64,000 nt of DNA, taken from contig JABVXV010000157.1 of assembly GCA_013365325.1 (NCBI GenBank), forward strand, positions 1-64,000, read 5' to 3'. This DNA comes from Dipetalonema caudispina. Lineage: Eukaryota; Nematoda; Chromadorea; Rhabditida; Onchocercidae. The notes below the pieces were generated by a model. The model did no database searches. It saw only the letters and a program-made list of their open reading frames with translations, and was not told the origin of the DNA. Position numbers and translations under genes: made by a program. This document shows positions 29,714 through 46,339 of the stretch, piece by piece (within the stretch, counting starts at the first letter, position 1; each line of letters starts with the position of its first letter).

Positions 29714-32170
29714 ATGGAGAGCTTAAAAAAGTTACTTCGACAATATAAAAGTGAAATATCGGATGATTATACGATGCTTTGCATTCAAACTCGTCTTATT
29801 CGTATAGAAATTGACAATCAGGTAACACTACTACAGTAACGACAAATGCATGAACGAAAGTTGAAAAGAGAGTATGTAGCCATCATTTCTACTATATAAA
29901 TTGACGAGGTGGAAGTTGGCAAATATTTGAATACGGTGTAATTACTACCGGAAAGTAGTTATAAATACTTCTGGTATCTCATATTTTGGTAGAGTAGTTT
30001 CGCAAAAATCTTGTCATCTTGCATGGTTTACTGCTCTACATATTCCGCTAATCCAGATGATAGCAAGCATGAAACATCTCACCAAAGATTCCTGCAGCAA
30101 TAACTGTCGTAGTAGCCGTTTTACCTTTTAGTTCTTCCATCTCTCCTACGAAAGTATTCATCTATATATTGTCATGAGTAGACTAAAAGTGTAATAAGAT
30201 TCCAGAATCTAAAATTTCAACATTTAATCGACAATTTTGACTCTAGAAGGCTATTAGTGATGTTAACAGTGTTCCACCGAAATTTGGGAATTTCAGTCGA
30301 AAATATCAGTTAAGTTCGATGAAAGACCCATCATTTCAGAGGGAGAAGTAATTGTTAGTGGTATGAATAATCGTCGCAACTGGAAGCATTCTGTTTTACA
30401 GATTAAGCGTTATCAGCAAAGACTTAAATCATTGCAATCGCAAATGCACAGAAAGAGATCGCAACTAATGGATGTAATAACCAATATGACACCTGTAAAA
30501 TATGACATTGAAAAGATAATGCAAACATTTATATGGACGGCTCTTCTCCTATTAATGCACTCCGTTGTCGCAACTTTTTCCACATATTTCTTTTCAATTT
30601 TTATTAAATTAATTATAAGGTAACATAATTTTATTAATTTCTATTATAGTATTAATTTCTTAACATTTATCTTTATTTAAATACTAATCCAACGTAATGA
30701 GAATGATTCGTACATCCTTCTATCATTGATTCATTTATTATTTTATATATGCAAACAACCTTGGATGATAATTTTATCATAAATGAAAACTTTAATATTC
30801 TGAATTACTGCAACTTTTCAAAACTTTTAAATATCATTAAACTTTCTCGTTTGTTCCAAAAATAATTCAACGATGCTCATTGTTTCAGCAATTTTATGGC
30901 TACTATTTTTGCTTATGTTCTTTTACCACTGATAACATATCACTATATTAACAAATTATCAGTTAGTAAATATGCATGGAATGATATGATGCTACGACAT
31001 GCATTACTTACACTTGCTATGATTGAAGTAAGTGGAAAAGCATATGTGAAAAACACATATACACAATATTGCTAACACTTTACACTAAGTGATTTGTTTG
31101 TAGGGTTTATTAACAGGTTATATACTCTCCAATCGTATACTTCATGGTTTACCTCCGCTTGCTGCATTAACGCCATGTTTTATTGGTGTTATTGCGCCAG
31201 TACTTCAATCAACAATAAGAAAGTAAAGCATTGTTCTTATGTATTCAAATCTGATAATTCATCATCACTTCAACTGAAATAATTAATTCTTTTCGAAGTG
31301 AATCTACTATTACTGCAACTGCTTCTACCACGTAATACTAAGACATGGGTACTGTATTAAACGGGCCAACGCTATAATCAAATACAGTAATCATAAGATA
31401 ATATTGCTATTAATTGGAATACGGTAGTATATCAATGAATTATAGTATGATAGAATTTTTAAAAAAATGAATGGTCAATTAAATTAATTAAAACTATTTT
31501 CAATTTTTTTTTTTAGTGAACGTTCATTATTGCTCTTAGTGACAATCATTGGTAGTTTTTGTTGTCATATATTAATTGGAATGTTATTTGGTTTAACTGT
31601 TCCTTACATACTTTTGGTAGTCTTTTATACAACAATTGGATTCATCACATTGCAATTTTTAATTGCAAACATTGATGAGAATATGGTTTGTGTATTATCA
31701 TAAATTAACAAAATATTTTTGAGATAAAATTCTTTTTCATCTTTCCCCTCTCCTCCTAAAAAATTTTCTTCTTTTGAAATTTTTTACGAAAAAAAAAATT
31801 AAAACTGTAAGAGAATAAAATGCCATTTTCGAGGTGCAATAATTAGGCTCACATATGCCTATTCAAATGTGCATCATAGATGTATCAAGAAAATGACCTA
31901 GTCATCTGAAATGATGTTGGCAAGATTGCATGACAATTAATTATCATTTTGTTTAATCAACATTACACTAATCATTCGATCTACCCAATAATTTAATAAT
32001 AATACAAAAATTATAGGCATTCACGCATATCTATCAATTTACTATCTTTTATTTTTCATTATTGGCAGAATCTTTTGTTTACAAATTATTTGGCACAAAA
32101 TCGTAAGAGATGTTGTATTTTTGATTGCTCTAATCATCAAAAAATGAAACAGGAAGAAAAAAAGGAATAA
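29714..32170 (+). CDS. Coiled-coil multi-pass membrane protein, divergent Bax inhibitor-1-like
   Basis: Six phase-consistent exons: 29714-29821, 30297-30619, 30889-31027, 31104-31222, 31517-31685, 32069-32170. They give 319 residues. Residues 1-115 are hydrophilic, with a probable coiled coil (KRYQQRLKSLQSQMHRKRSQ). About six or seven hydrophobic helices follow (about residues 118-285). The tail is basic and acidic, ending MKQEEKKE. The spacing of helices, the basic residues before the third hydrophobic pair, the PPLAALTPCFIGVIAP segment and the charged C-terminus resemble TMBIM6/BI-1, an ER calcium-leak and cell-death regulator. BI-1's final charged half-helix with Asp is not clearly conserved, so this is a tentative family call. 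Functional assignment is inference. The gene follows UCHL5 by 440 bp and may share its operon. Confidence 0.6.
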
Positions 32171-33507
32171 ATGATGATGTTAAAGATGTATTATTTAAAT
32201 ACATAGTTATTCAGTTTAAATAAATTTGATTTTAGATTTAATCTAAACAAGAAATGGTTTTTTTTCTTTTTTTCTTTGTAGGTTAACATTCTAACAACTG
32301 GAATTGATAAAATATGCCAAAATTCTTTCTTTTTCAAGGATAAAACAGAATAGAATAACACCAAACAATGATAGCAGAAAAAATTGTTGAATTACTACTT
32401 TTCTTTTAAATTATAAAAAATGTAATTTGTTAGTTTTATGAAACATTAATACTCATTTTTGTCGGGATAACAGTAGAAAGAAAAATTAGGCAAACATTTC
32501 ACGTTCTCAGAAGTAGAAAAAAGACATATCTTGAAAGACTTCTATTAACTGTTTAAGATTGCATATCGTATGCTAAAGATTTATTTCAAAAAATTTTCAA
32601 GTGGAACATCATGAAGAAAAAAGAGACAGATGAAAATAACAAGATGGACAGATAAAAAAGGGAGAAAAGGTTAAAGGTCAACAGACTAATAACTGAGCAT
32701 TAGAAGTGGAAGCTTTACATTGTTAATGGAAATGTTAATCAAATGTATTTAATTAGAGGATGAGCATAACCTTATTGTGTTATCTAACACGATGAGATGA
32801 AAATAACGCTCGGTTCAATTCGCCTTCTAAAAGTTAATTACATTTCCTTAATTGACATTTGTTCTGACGAGCTTACGTATTTAGTTAGTGGATGAAAAAA
32901 TGTTAAGGTAATAATTTTGGTACATTTGGATAGGATAAGTTGGATTAGAAATAAAGTAAATATGCTTGACTAGGATATTTCATTGGAGTATTTATCTGAA
33001 TAATCTAATTTTTCATTTTTTTTTTTTTTTCGTTTAACTAGTTTTTCAATTAAGCAAATAATATGGATCGATATGATAGATAGATAGAGAGACAGGATTG
33101 CTAGATTCATTCTTTCCTAACCAATTCTCTAATTCATCTATTTAGGTTACGGTAGCGCAGTAGAATAGATCTATTTGATGATATTATTAGAGCTTTTTTT
33201 AGAGAGGGAAGAAAGAAAAGGAGAACAATAACTGTATGTAGTAAAGCTTCAAGGGCAAATTGAATCTTGCGATTCTGCAATATCAAATATAGTCTTCATC
33301 CAATAGATGCCAACTAACTCCACCCGTATTATCGAGGGAATAAAGGGTTTGGCAAGAAAAGGATGAAAACGGGGGATCTACTGTTAAGCAACTCTTATCT
33401 TGTTATTGCTTACGTTCACCGATCCTACTGTAGCTGTAATAGTAGTGGTAGTAGTAGTAGTAATAGCAGTAGTTATAGTGCGGTAACTGATCATTTGTAA
33501 TATCACC
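32171..33507. other. Intergenic region upstream of the PRDM14-type gene
   Basis: About 1.3 kb of AT-rich DNA with a short GATA run near 33075-33090 and a TAG/GTA trinucleotide tract at about 33436-33475 just upstream of the next start codon. No coding sequence is evident. Confidence 0.55.
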
Positions 33508-37926
<4,419 letters not shown>

Positions 37927-38095
37927 AATTAAATTTAAATTATTACTATCATTTTCTGTTAGAAAAATCAGAAGTGATATATTATTGTTGCATGCTACGA
38001 CTTTTTTTTTTTATTAAATGTATAGAAATGATAAATTATATGAATGAAAAATTAAAATAGTATTTATATGATTTTTTTTGTCTTTTCATATATTT

Positions 38096-39104
38096 TCATA
38101 TATGAATAGTATCATCAACTAACGGGCATGGATTATAAAAATCATCAACTAACGGGCATGGATCATAAATATCATCAACTAACGGGCATGGATTATAAAT
38201 ATCATCAGGACATATCTTATTCCAAAGATTGGTTGCTTCATGTTGTAACCGTTCTGATAATGCTGCCATCATATCTTCAACACATTGTTCAATTTTCATC
38301 GGTGAAAGACTCATATTTTGTTGTACTTTTAATATTCGAAAAAGAACTTTCTTAGCTTCAATAGTTCCATTAATATCTCGAAGTCTTCCAGCAAGTACTT
38401 CAGTTCGTATTCGTTCATGATCCAATTCTTGATTAATGAATCTCTTAGTTTGTCCCTAAAATATATTAATATATTCCGATTTATATTTATGCTTAGTAAT
38501 GTTTTTTCTTTTCTCTCTTTTTCCTTCTTTTCTATTATTGCATATTTTATCAATAAATAAGCAAATTTTTGCTTGAGACTGAAAATAAAATCAATCCTAT
38601 CTATTTTATTTACTTATTTTCACCATTAATAACATTTTCTTGTTCACTTCCTATTGTAACCATATCACTGAATAACCATACTACGTTTGTTTGGCAATAA
38701 TTACTTCCTCTGTTAATTATAGTAATCTTATATTTGTAAAAAATTTGATTTTTCATATTTCACTGAAATTCTTATTACCCTTTTTCAACCCATTTTGATA
38801 AAAGAACAAAATTAAACAATTAAAAAAACAAAATATGATAAAGTAACAACGAACAACTAACCAAAACATGATATTTCCTAGCCCATGCTTTCATCAAATC
38901 ATAAAATTTATATCTTGATATGTTCATTTCTTGTTCATACAAATTACAAAAATCTTCTGTTCCATTTTGTGGTAATTCTCGCACAAATGGCGGAAAATCA
39001 TCCACGTCCCATTCTTCACATTTTAAGGATAGCAACGGATATATCATAACGAGTAATATTAGTATCATTAATTCCATACCGTAATTCATATTCATTTTTG
39101 CCAT
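38096..39104 (-). CDS. Secreted SXP/RAL-2-like (DUF148) protein with C-terminal 10-residue repeats
   Basis: Two exons, 39104-38862 and 38455-38096, give 200 residues. The N-terminus carries a signal peptide (hydrophobic MELMILILLVMIYPLLSL). The mature part begins CEEWDVDDFPPFVRELPQ. A helical region follows, with the KAWARKYHV motif characteristic of the nematode SXP/RAL-2 family, then helices through ALSERLQHEATNLW. The C-terminus has three tandem decapeptides of the type YNPCPLVDDI, each with one Cys, encoded by a 30-bp DNA repeat at 38111-38207. One N-glycosylation sequon (NGT) precedes the FCNLYEQ segment, and NIS follows it. SXP/RAL-2 proteins are secreted nematode antigens of unknown biochemical function. 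The gene is convergent with PRDM14 (169 bp apart). Confidence 0.75.
38111..38207. repeat. 30-bp tandem repeat, three copies plus a partial copy
   Basis: Copies start at 38111, 38141 and 38171, with a partial one at 38201. They differ at only a few positions (for example GATTAT versus GATCAT). The period is a multiple of three and encodes the decapeptide repeats of the minus-strand SXP-like protein. Confidence 0.95.
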
Positions 39105-41190
39105 CCTTCTTTCAATTATATAAAAAAGAAGAAAAATTAAACAGCAAACGAATTATTTCACTAAATTACTATCAATAATTAATTTCATCATTTTATTTCC
39201 TTTTCCTTTTTCCTTTTTCAAAATTATGTGAACAAGTATTTTATTAATGAATAAATTACTTAGCAATGAATAAACAAGTAAAATTACGGAAAACTTTTAA
39301 ATTCTTCATAAATTTTTCAAAATTACTCACTAATATTAGTTCATCATCGTCTTTTTCACTTTCTCTACTTTTATTTTAAATTCTATTAAAAGAAAAGAGA
39401 AAAATAAAAAAGTATCAAAGGCGAGAATAAGGGTAAAATTTCAATAGTTAATATCTGCAAATTATAAAATGAATCAAAATATTGTTTCCTTTTATAACAA
39501 TTGAAATGTTCAATGAACCACCTGTTCACGCGTATTAATTAAAATCGAATAAAACAAGTAACAAAAGAACTCCAAACATCGCAATTAAAAAAAAAAACAG
39601 AAAAAAAGAATGTTATTGAGTATTACTTGTCATTTTGGGTAATTTATTGTGGGATTATTGGGTTTATCTGCTCAATTTTAGGTTGCAATAGTTTACTGTT
39701 AGTAACAATTTGTCACTTTCAATTTGTTCAATTTGATATTTCAAAATACTGCTGGCATTGAAAAGTTTTAATTACCTTTATTTATTTTCAACATCATTGT
39801 TTAGGTATAAAAAAAGCGGGGACTTCCAAATCGATAAAATTGATTTTTGATACAAATGAAACTTGTGAAATCATTTAGATTTGTAAGTCCATCATTTTCT
39901 CCTTTTCGCTCAATATTTATAATTTTTTTTCTTGCTCAATGTTAATAAATTGATATAATTGGTTTTTGGAACATTCTAAGATTATTTTCGAAAAAGTAAG
40001 TTTAGCAAAATTTTATGAATGTTTTTATATCAAATTTTCAGCATCTTGCAGTTATTTCAAATCATCTAAAAATCATTTGTATTTAAAGAGAAAAAAAATT
40101 TGTATACATCAAATTTGTTTATGAAAAGACTTTCCACTTTTTTTTTAATGTGTGATTCTATTTTTGTTAAACTGAATGATTCCGCGATGATGGGAAATAC
40201 TGCAAATCAAATGTGAAATAAAATTTTGTTTCAAATTTTTTAAAAAGAAAGAGAAAACAATAGTCTTCAAGTAATTTAAATGCAAATAAAGAATGCAATA
40301 TAGAAACAATAAAATCGAAAAAATTCTGTAATAATTATAAGTTTTTCCAGACAAAAACTTTTCAAGAAGTAAATAACTTCTTAAGAAGTAAAATTCCAAA
40401 TTCCTTCGCTTACAATGAATTGTCTAAATTGTCTCTTTTAAATAAATGAACACAATTTAAAGTAAGTTGTATTTTACGGAAAAAGTCATATATTAGTGTA
40501 ATTGAAATGAGTGGAATTTAAAAACCAACTGAAATTATTCGTTTAGCTTTTAGTTCAATAATTTATGAGAGTATAATGTAAGCAAAAGAATATTTGACAT
40601 AATCGATTTTTAGATAAAAAAAATATTTCTTTTTATCCTGTAAAATGCACAAATATGCGATTTTAATTATTTTCGATCTTCTTTTATATATTTTCCATTT
40701 TTTATTCTGTATTCCTATTCTTTTTATTCATTCCATCTTCCTTTTAACTTTTTATTATTCTACAATCATTTTAAATTCCTTATTTTTGTACTTTTTTTTT
40801 CTTCTTTTTTTATATAATTACCACTTTTATTCCCTTTTTTCCATTAATTTCTTTTTACAGCATTTCCATTGCATATTTTTATGTATTGTTGAATAAACTC
40901 CCTTTCTGGCTAATATAGTACAGTATCCTTTGTAACAATGTTACGGTTAGAAGGAAGTGATAGAGACGTATGATAAGAGATATCATTTGGCCAAATCCAA
41001 ATGGTATGTTTGGATCAGTTAGTTAGTAAAGATCACCAATATCAAAATTTAAAGATTTGTTTAATTTTAAAGTTATTTTAGATCGACAAATACTATTCGA
41101 TAATGTATTTTTTTTTTTTCACAAATATTTCCCATCCTAAAATTTTTAATAAATTAAAATGATATAAATATTGTAAGTTATTTGTAGGAA
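39105..41190. other. Intergenic region, very AT-rich
   Basis: About 2.1 kb between divergent start codons. It is dominated by A and T runs; the ORFs at 40145-40399 and 40645-40896 are Phe/Leu/Ile-rich low complexity. No gene, RNA or clear repeat was found. Confidence 0.65.
41181..41187 (+). promoter_or_regulatory. Putative spliced-leader trans-splice acceptor
   Basis: TTTGTAG is followed by GAA and then the ATG at 41191. The three-base leader after an AG suggests trans-splicing rather than a cis-spliced upstream exon. This is inferred from spacing only. Confidence 0.4.
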
Positions 41191-43241
41191 ATGACAGAGA
41201 ACGGAACAGTCGGTTGGTGTTCAATTCGAAATATTCAACAAACAACAATTGCAATCATCCCTTACATCTTATCAACGTTATTATTTTCGATCATTTCAGT
41301 AACAGCATGTGGAAAACGATCTCGACTGTAGGCTTTTATTATTGTTAAGTAAATTTAAATTAATCATATAATATTATTTGAGGAAAATATATTGAGTGAA
41401 TTATGCATAATCTTAAGATTATAGTTAGTTTATATTAATTAAAATATTACAGAGATGAATATCCAGAAAGTGAAGAATCATATTCATATACATCAAAGTC
41501 TGAGGAAAATCGAAGGAATAAAAGCATGCAAGATACAAGGTTAAGTTTAACAATTGACATATATCAACATTTTGTATATAAAATATATTGGGATCAAATC
41601 ACAACAATAATACATCCTAACTTTGAGTCACAATAAAATATGTCATCATTGAAATGTGAAATAATCAATACTTAACAACAATTAATTCACTTCAAAATTC
41701 TATGTTGTTCTATCATAGGTTTAGTTTAAATTAAAAAGCGAGAAGTACATTTCCTAGAATCTTAATATAAATTTGATTTTCCATTAGATACCTGTACTAT
41801 TTTACTGTTTAGTTCAAATTTTAAAATAAGAAGTATAGTTTCTAGGATTTGATAAATTTATGAAGGATATATAAGAAAAATATAACCGGAAAAGTGTGAT
41901 ACAAATAATTCTCATCCTTTTCCACTTTTTACAAAAAAGGGGAAAAATTGCTCTAAAAAAATGCTCTGACAACACTTTATTCTTGATTTAATTATTATCT
42001 AATTATGCCAATTTTAACACTAATATTCTTAACTTGGTGACATATTATTGAGAAGAAAGGTCTGCTAATTTTATTTCATACCTTGTTCAAATTATATAAT
42101 ATTTACTTTAAAAGAACCAGGAAATAGCGGGATCTCTTACAATCTGAATCAGATCATAGCGATAAATGATTGGAAAGGAAAAATTTCGCCAACCTTTCTT
42201 AATATTTTTCCAAGCCAAAAACTTTGTTATTTAATTTGACAACATGTGAAGGATTTGATAAATTATTAAAAAAGTCATGTAAAACAGAATTTCTGTCGAA
42301 CTGCGGAAGTCATAAACAGAAATACAGGAAAAAAACAAGCAAAAAAGAACAACTCAGATTTTGGTAATAGCAGGAATTTAAATCAAGCCATTCAACCTAA
42401 AACACAAATAGTGAGATCTTAGGTAATTACTTCACTCATGCCTCTATATCAAACATTAGTACCCAATCCTGAGGAGGACGATTTCCTGTAATTAATTCCC
42501 GACATAACATAACACAAATAGGATATATTTGATTTTATTCCTGCAGTGTTACACCCACTTATTGAATTTATATTAATTTTAGCCCACCAGTAACTTAACA
42601 ATCATTAGTATTAAATTATTCCTGTCAAATTTCATTTCGTATTAGAATTTTAAAGCTTTGATCATTTCAGTATGAGAATCAACTATTGTTTTACCAGATA
42701 TGAACATCAAATAATTTTAGCTTGAGGAAACTACCATTACCAACAACATCTATAGCAGTTGCTCCAGCAGAAAAAGATGCCCAAATTCCAGAATCTGTTG
42801 TCACTGAAGAAATCTTTGTACCAATTGGGAAATCAGCGAGGTAATATACGGAAGAATCGTCGCATTTTAGACTTTTTGAAAGTTATTTTCTGTATAACTT
42901 GTGATTCTTGAATGATTATGAATTGAAAAAAGAAGGAAACAAGAAAACTTTTTTTTTTAACTTTATGCTATACAAAACTCAAAAACTGCATAACATGAAA
43001 TGTCTTTGAAAATTCCGTCAGCGAGATACTAATTTCTAATAATAAAAGACTAGCGGAAACATAAACTTTTAGAGATCCTCCACCTTCAAAAGGTGTAATG
43101 ACTGCAAACAAAAATAAAATAACAGCGCAAACTGGAGCTGGAACACCTCATACGAGAATACCGACAGGTATACGATTTACGGAGGAACGACATCGATCAC
43201 GTACTATCAGTATTTTCAGCGAACAGAAACCAGAGAAATGA
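41191..43241 (+). CDS. Small single-pass membrane protein, unknown
   Basis: Four phase-consistent exons: 41191-41327, 41453-41539, 42721-42840, 43073-43241. They give 170 residues. One hydrophobic segment (AIIPYILSTLLFSIISV, residues 21-37) is followed by CGKRSR and then a long hydrophilic, Ser/Thr/Pro-rich and basic region. With only about 20 residues before the helix and a basic patch after it, the short end probably lies outside and the long end in the cytosol. The C-terminus contains several RxxS/T-like sites (RHRSRTISIF). The family is not recognised. The 3' end is only 90 bp from the convergent PSMA6 gene. Confidence 0.65.
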
Positions 43242-43331
43242 ATGTGTATTGTAAATTACTATCATTTATTATATGAAATATCTTATTTCGAAATATATGA
43301 ATGTAAAAAATTAACGATTAACGAATATCTC

Positions 43332-45540
43332 TCAGTCTCTTTCAGCGATAGCGTTCAAATGCTGGTCAACCTCAGCGTTCGATAGTTTCCTGAAAAAATC
43401 TTCTTGAACAATAACTCTATGAAACGTCATTACTACCCCAAGCTAGTAACACATCCTAGACCCAGCTCATTTTTTGATTTCCTCTTCTCAACTTATTTTC
43501 ATGTTTTACTCTGCCAATATTAGCAAAAACTTCAGTACCTGAATTTTCTATTTTCCTTTGTAACAACTGCAACCTCAACTTCTGATGCTTTCAAATCAAC
43601 GCCCAAAGATGATTGTAAACATTCAAGAGCCAGCTGGAAGCAGCAGAATCACTAATGCATTTTCAAATAAATTTGAGCAGATAACTACTTGTTTCGAATA
43701 AAAATGATATTAAGGATAGAACTAGAATGAACGGGTCCGTTTAAACGAGACTTCAACAAAAAATAAGGCAGCCCTAACTGATTAAGTAAATGAATAAGTT
43801 CACATTCGCACAACAATATTCTAACTCGAACATAGCACTAAGAAGAGCTTGTTTTATTCGATTGTGAATGAAATAAATAACTTTGAAATATCTTAATTAA
43901 ATTAGATGGAAGTTATTCCCTCAAAAAGATAGAAACAAAGCTCCTATGTATATCTTGCTATCATGGTGGAACATACCTGCACTGTACCATCGTAATCGTA
44001 ATCAGTCTTTTTCTTGAGCTTTTTCTCTAGAAAACTATTTGCAGGTTGTTGTTTTACACCAACACCAACACCACGCATCCCTCGATAATAACCAGCTGGA
44101 TCTACGCGAAATATCTGAGGTCCCTCCTCATCATCATATGAGATCAGGAGCATAACTACAATCATTAAGCTATCAATTCGGTCGAGACGAATAATGAACT
44201 TCCCGACATCGTCATATACTTGATGAAGCTACTGTACATTATGTTTTCAGCACCGTACGCTCAGGTTATTCATATATTTCAGAAATATAGCAGTAAAAAT
44301 TAAAGTCATAAATGAAATTATTATTCCTACATAGAAAAGAGCGACAGGGTGATGCATTAGGCACATGAAAACATGATAAATTTTTCTTTTCCTTTGAACT
44401 ATCCAAATAAATTGACCATGCCTCAAGAAGCTAATATGATTTAATTTTTTATATAAATCGCATACTTACCACAGCCCAATGAACGTAGCTCAGCATTCTG
44501 AGTGTAATACTGATTAAGATCAGCCATTCTCCTACTAAGCTGTTCTACCGACATATTGTAACCATTCTTGTATTTCCATTCAGCCGCTTCTATTTGAGCT
44601 CGTTTTACTTGGAATTTACTGTCCGCTTAAAATAAATGCTTAAAATGCGGGTGAAACGTGTAATTCACTATACATTGTATATAACTGTATTCCTGATGCG
44701 TTAGAAATACTTCTAAAACTTTCTTTTTGAACACGAATGTAACGGATATATCACAATCGTCAACTGCACTACTCTCAAATAATATACTTCCGAGCAATAC
44801 TTCTGTCTGCTAAACCGTGTACGAGCAATCTAATATAACTTTTCAACTATTTTCCTTAATCTAAAATCACTGAACATAAATCAAAACGTACGTATCATGC
44901 CAACCATTGCACAACCAATCGTTGGTGTTAATTGATATAAACTTGTCACAGAATCCGCCACGATCAACTTATCCTGAAATTGATGAATACGACACAGTTT
45001 TATATTTTTTTATACATCGAATGAAGAAAATACAACACAGTAAAGGTGAACCAAGTAAATTTCGATGAGAAAAAAGGTATTCGAGTTCATCATAGTATCG
45101 AAAAATGAATTCGGTACTTTTTTTTTCTCACCCAATTATCACACCATGGATCAGATGGAAACACCACTACTAGATTTAGTATAAAGCGTTGATTTCGGAA
45201 TTTTTTAAAGAAGGATTACACATTTTACTGATTATAAAATGTTGAAAGTACAAAAATTTACAGGCACACGTTTCTGTACAGCCACAACGGCGGAGTTGAC
45301 ACCTTTCACACCAACAGCAGTCAAATTTGTTGAGTTTATCGCTTTGAAAGCATACTCTAAAATGAAAGGTAAAGAGATGATTTTGCACTGAAATAAAAGA
45401 ACTCGTTAAAGCTTTTCACAGAAATTAATCCATTAAGGATGCCTAAATTACAGAAATGCCTTACCAACTTGATATACTCTTCCTTCTGGAGAGAAGATTG
45501 TAATATGACGATCGAAGCCTGCACTGCTTCCTCGCGACAT
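43332..45540 (-). CDS. psma6: 20S proteasome subunit alpha type-6 (PSMA6)
   Basis: Seven exons: 45540-45465, 45356-45262, 44973-44892, 44625-44470, 44155-43977, 43633-43539, 43389-43332. They give 246 residues, the same as human. The alpha-subunit N-terminal signature is intact ([20 protein letters not shown], then VYQVEYAFKAI). Other matches are [37 protein letters not shown] and [16 protein letters not shown]. Alpha subunits form the outer rings and gate of the 20S core and are not catalytic. At the exon 3/4 junction the expected Thr-Ala-Asp reads Ile-Pro-Asp. The exon 4 acceptor is TTTTAAG. Confidence 0.97.
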
Positions 45541-46339
45541 GCTAACCTCTGAAACAGTGGTATAAGTTTATCTCAGTGACATGTCCATTTCTGATCACCG
45601 TAAACAACGCCGGACACTTATTCTAGTAAACATTTGTATAGAAGTTCTCATGTTTGTGGTCAAATCACCTAAGAATCACCAGATACAGATAAAGCATAGT
45701 TCAAAGGAGTAAAAAAATTCTTCCACTTTCTATCCTCTTTACTTTTAAATACTAAATCCACTTAAATATGAACGCTGGTAAATTTATTATACCGAACAAA
45801 CAGAAGTATTTCTAAAGATGCGCCGTATAGAATAGATGTCGTTTCAGAACTATCGTAGTCCTAGCAAAAAATTAGAATAAATGTTATAAAATGGGGAAAT
45901 ATGAGGTGAATAGAATACGATCGACCAATTTTTCACACCATGAAAATCGAAATTTTCGTAAAACTCATTGAACCAACATTGAAATGTGACTTCGTTCTAA
46001 GCTACTAGAGGTAGCAAATTGCATTTGTATGTAATGAATATGGGCCAAACAGCTAACCTTCACAACAAGAAACACTCCATTCAGATATAAAATATATTTA
46101 CTGCACTAATAAATAGCATCATAGAGTTACATAAAACTGAAGACAATTGGAAATGCAATCAATGAGGAAAGACCAGATGCGTAGATAAACAACGACTCAA
46201 TGCATATTGATCAAAATGCTCATTTGGAATATTTCAGAAACAGCAGGTTCAATTTTTCAACCTTGTTCTCCACATTTCAATTTAAAGTACTTATTTCCAT
46301 AATTTTTAGAACAGGAGATGAACATATTCGCAAAAAAGA
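45541..46339. other. Spacer between ATAD5 and PSMA6
   Basis: About 800 bp between two minus-strand genes, holding the ATAD5 3' UTR and the PSMA6 promoter. No coding exon or repeat is evident. Head-to-tail orientation leaves an operon possible, but the gap is long. Confidence 0.55.

Noticed and set aside
40645..40896. 83-residue ORF rich in Phe, Leu and Ile
   Set aside because: Low-complexity T-rich DNA with no splice or start context; looks like a chance ORF.
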